A stretch of 64,000 bases of DNA from Urechis unicinctus (lineage: Eukaryota > Annelida > Polychaeta > Xenopneusta > Urechidae), in assembly GCA_034190875.2 (NCBI GenBank), contig CM067343.1:61153652-61217651 (forward strand), given 5' to 3'. Position numbers and translations under genes: made by a program. The notes beneath the pieces are model-generated. The model saw nothing but the letters and a program-made list of their open reading frames with translations, was not told the origin of the DNA and searched no databases. Shown here piece after piece: positions 61,546 to 64,000 of the stretch (within the stretch, counting starts at the first letter, position 1; every line of letters starts with the position of its first letter).

Positions 61546-64000
61546 TGACTTAGGCATTACCTCTGCACATTCCATATGAAATGAATACCGTTTTCATTAT
61601 GGCGGTAGAATATCACCCATCCACTTCTTGGCTGCAATATCATTGCATTCAACATAAAAGCGGGGAGCTTTTATTCGCTATATCTGATCACACAGTCCGT
61701 TGTAATCCACGAGTAAAACATTTGATCTTTTTCTGGAAGACAAGCCTCTCTAGATATCTCTTTTTGTGGAGAACATAAAAGTTGATGGTTGCCCATCAAC
61801 ATCATGTTACCTTAAATGTACCTAGCCTTAACAGAGCGTTTTACTGCTTACCCATCAACGTTAAATTGCTGACTCACGGTCGTCTGCTTCTGTACTAGTC
61901 GGAACTGGCACTTCCACTCGCCATTACATTTTCATTTTGCCATTACACCTCCATCTCACCATTACACTTCCGCTGGCAATAACCAATGGTATTGTATTCT
62001 CGATTTTACTTCTTCTTAAATTTGTTTTTTAATTAACTATTTGCAAATATTCAAATATAATCACATGTCTTGCTATGATGAGCGAATAATGCAGAGGACC
62101 CATTTACCGAGGCTTGCTTTAATGATGCGCAATAGATTGGTGCATAGTAACATTTAATGGTTTCCACCATCAACACAGGTGCAATATCATAATATGGCGC
62201 CCACTAAAACATGCTGCATACCGGCAAAGCTTCACTTACTGCCTAACTCCACTAGTGCTAGTAAAAAGGGATAATACCACACAATCTGCTATCCCGTGAT
62301 CTTAATACAATTCATGAGAGATCACTATGCCTCATTTGGCCATGTTGCGACGCAAGTTGCTCAAAATGCACACATGAAGTCTCTGCGCAAAAGCGATTAA
62401 ATGGCTGGCAGTGGTATTCACCCTATCGACCACATCATACCGACGGCATCATCTACAACATGTTAGGCAGCACTGAATAATTGATCTCCTCTGTATCGAT
62501 TACAACTTGCGGAATTGCTTTCCATTCGTATTCAGACAGATCTGCTCATAGATCAAAAGATAACCAGCATTTGGAGCCTAAAACTAACCTAAATATCGAC
62601 AGTTGGATAACCCTGATGATGACTGGGTCGTATCCCATTAATGTGGAACATTTGCATCACACTATCGTCCAATCGCCCATAATCCTTTGATCTACTTTAA
62701 TGGGACATAATATTATAACATTGCATTACCATTGGATGCTTGAAAAACCATTAAGACTCACTTGAGATGGTCCATTAACTTTGATGTCTTGCTATAACAA
62801 GATTCGATTGCCACTGTGACAGTCAATGCTACCTACTGCAAATGAAATATCTCTTTAAGCTCCAGCAATTTGTGCGAAACCTTTTACAAGGATTTAAGGA
62901 AATTGTAATAAGCTTCTGAAAATATATTTTGACATATTTTGTGTATGTGTTAACGTTGACCCAATGGCGATGGTTGCACAGTTAAAAAAAAGTTTCGTAG
63001 CAAATTGCAGCACCTTCCTTGGGTATTTTTAACACTGGTTTATACCTAAAATTTAAATCCACTGATGGCCTTACTGGGAAGTATCACTCGTAGCACTGGT
63101 TTTGGTGGCAAGGGGGGTTGCTGGATAGTTGAATTTAGCAATGGCAGTCGTTGTTGCACATTTGTTAATTTAGAAAACAGATTTCCGAATTTATGGTCCT
63201 GTTTCAATATGAATTCCGCTCTATATCAAGTGCGCTATTGACGTTTTAGAAAGGGTTCAAATGTGAGCTATGATTAGTCGGTGCAATGTTTCAGTAAAAT
63301 TGTATCAAATTAGGAACAAAGATTACATGAGCTGGGACTGATTTGTTCTCAAGCAAGGCTTCTATGCAGGGATTTCATACAGGTATACAGTATATGTATG
63401 AATAACGCTGGGACCCCATCAATAGTTGAATGACTTATTACTCGTGTTGTAAGACAGGTATGTCTGTAATTCGTAATCTTCAACGGTGGGATGTATATTT
63501 CGTTCACAAATAATATACCTTTATAGAGGATGTTTTAGGATGATTAAGATCGAGCTCATTGTAATGGTGCATTAAATATAAATGCCTTAATCTGACAATT
63601 GCCGTAATTGTAAGACAAAACATTTGAGCCTGTAATTGTGCTTACAATTTGGATTGATTTGTTATCTTTGTGTTTCCAATATCTGAGGAGTCTTCCCCAC
63701 TGAAAATATCCTCAGCTGCAAGCTTAAGACTCTTCTACATGTGGATCTATTCCTTGCAAATGATAGAAGAGAAATGAAGGTTAGCTGAAGGGAAGCTATT
63801 CAACATTTTGTACTTTCAATAGGCCTGTTAAAGGCCCGTTGGCGGTGGGAGACATCAGGGAAATAGTGACCTGTTACATCAAATGGTGCGTTTGATTACA
63901 TGAACCGCATGTGATATCACAGAGCCTACTGCATGGATAAGCAGTCGGGAGAATACCAGCTCAAGAAACCATTGGTTTTGATCTAAAGTACTTTTGGAAA
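61546..64000. other. Intergenic DNA to the end of the window
   Basis: AT-rich sequence with no gene recognised. A small repeat of CCATTACA-type phrases is visible at about 61919-61975 (three spaced copies). Nothing else stands out. Confidence 0.55.

Noticed and set aside
61321..61579. Arg-rich frames on both strands near 61.4 kb
   Set aside because: They are produced by the GC-rich hairpin block and overlap each other on opposite strands.

Overview
This is eukaryotic genomic DNA, most likely from a marine invertebrate. It contains one long spliced gene with GT-AG introns, long non-coding stretches, and many microsatellites and minisatellites. I see no operons, bacterial genes, rRNA or canonical tRNA. 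The gene encodes an LRIG-family receptor (leucine-rich repeats plus immunoglobulin-like domains), a family found across bilaterian animals. The sequence alone does not name the species. Amphioxus, a lophotrochozoan or another non-vertebrate all remain possible.

Layout. Positions 1-8368 are upstream DNA: a GA-rich low-complexity block at the start, scattered simple repeats, and a possible promoter just before the gene. Positions 8369-31790 (+ strand) carry the LRIG coding sequence in 18 exons, 3858 nt including the stop, 1285 residues. The protein reads in order: signal peptide, LRRNT cysteine cap, 16 leucine-rich repeats, LRRCT cap, three Ig domains, one transmembrane helix, and a long Ser/Pro-rich cytoplasmic tail. 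The introns hold low-complexity tracts, a local tandem duplication, inverted repeats, and a probable tRNA-derived SINE (minus strand) joined to seven copies of a 38-bp hairpin repeat. The 3' UTR has a 42-bp unit in three tandem copies and an AATAAA signal at 32780.

Positions 33559-55122 are the most striking part: a macrosatellite with three complete tandem units of 6239, 6613 and 6127 bp and a shortened fourth. Each unit has a flank of about 2.4-2.6 kb (including a CA/TA microsatellite and a foldback), followed by an array of a 36-bp minisatellite. The first three arrays are 3.5-4.0 kb and the fourth is about 180 bp. Because 36 is divisible by three, three of the six reading frames stay open for hundreds of codons. 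The apparent proteins are therefore best read as artefacts of the repeat.

Positions 55123-64000 show no gene I can support. They contain a GC-rich block of about 300 bp near 61.2-61.5 kb packed with small hairpins.

Functionally the window is a single receptor locus followed by a large, recently amplified satellite. LRIG proteins modulate growth-factor receptor and BMP signalling in animals studied so far. Nothing in the sequence connects the satellite functionally to the gene.
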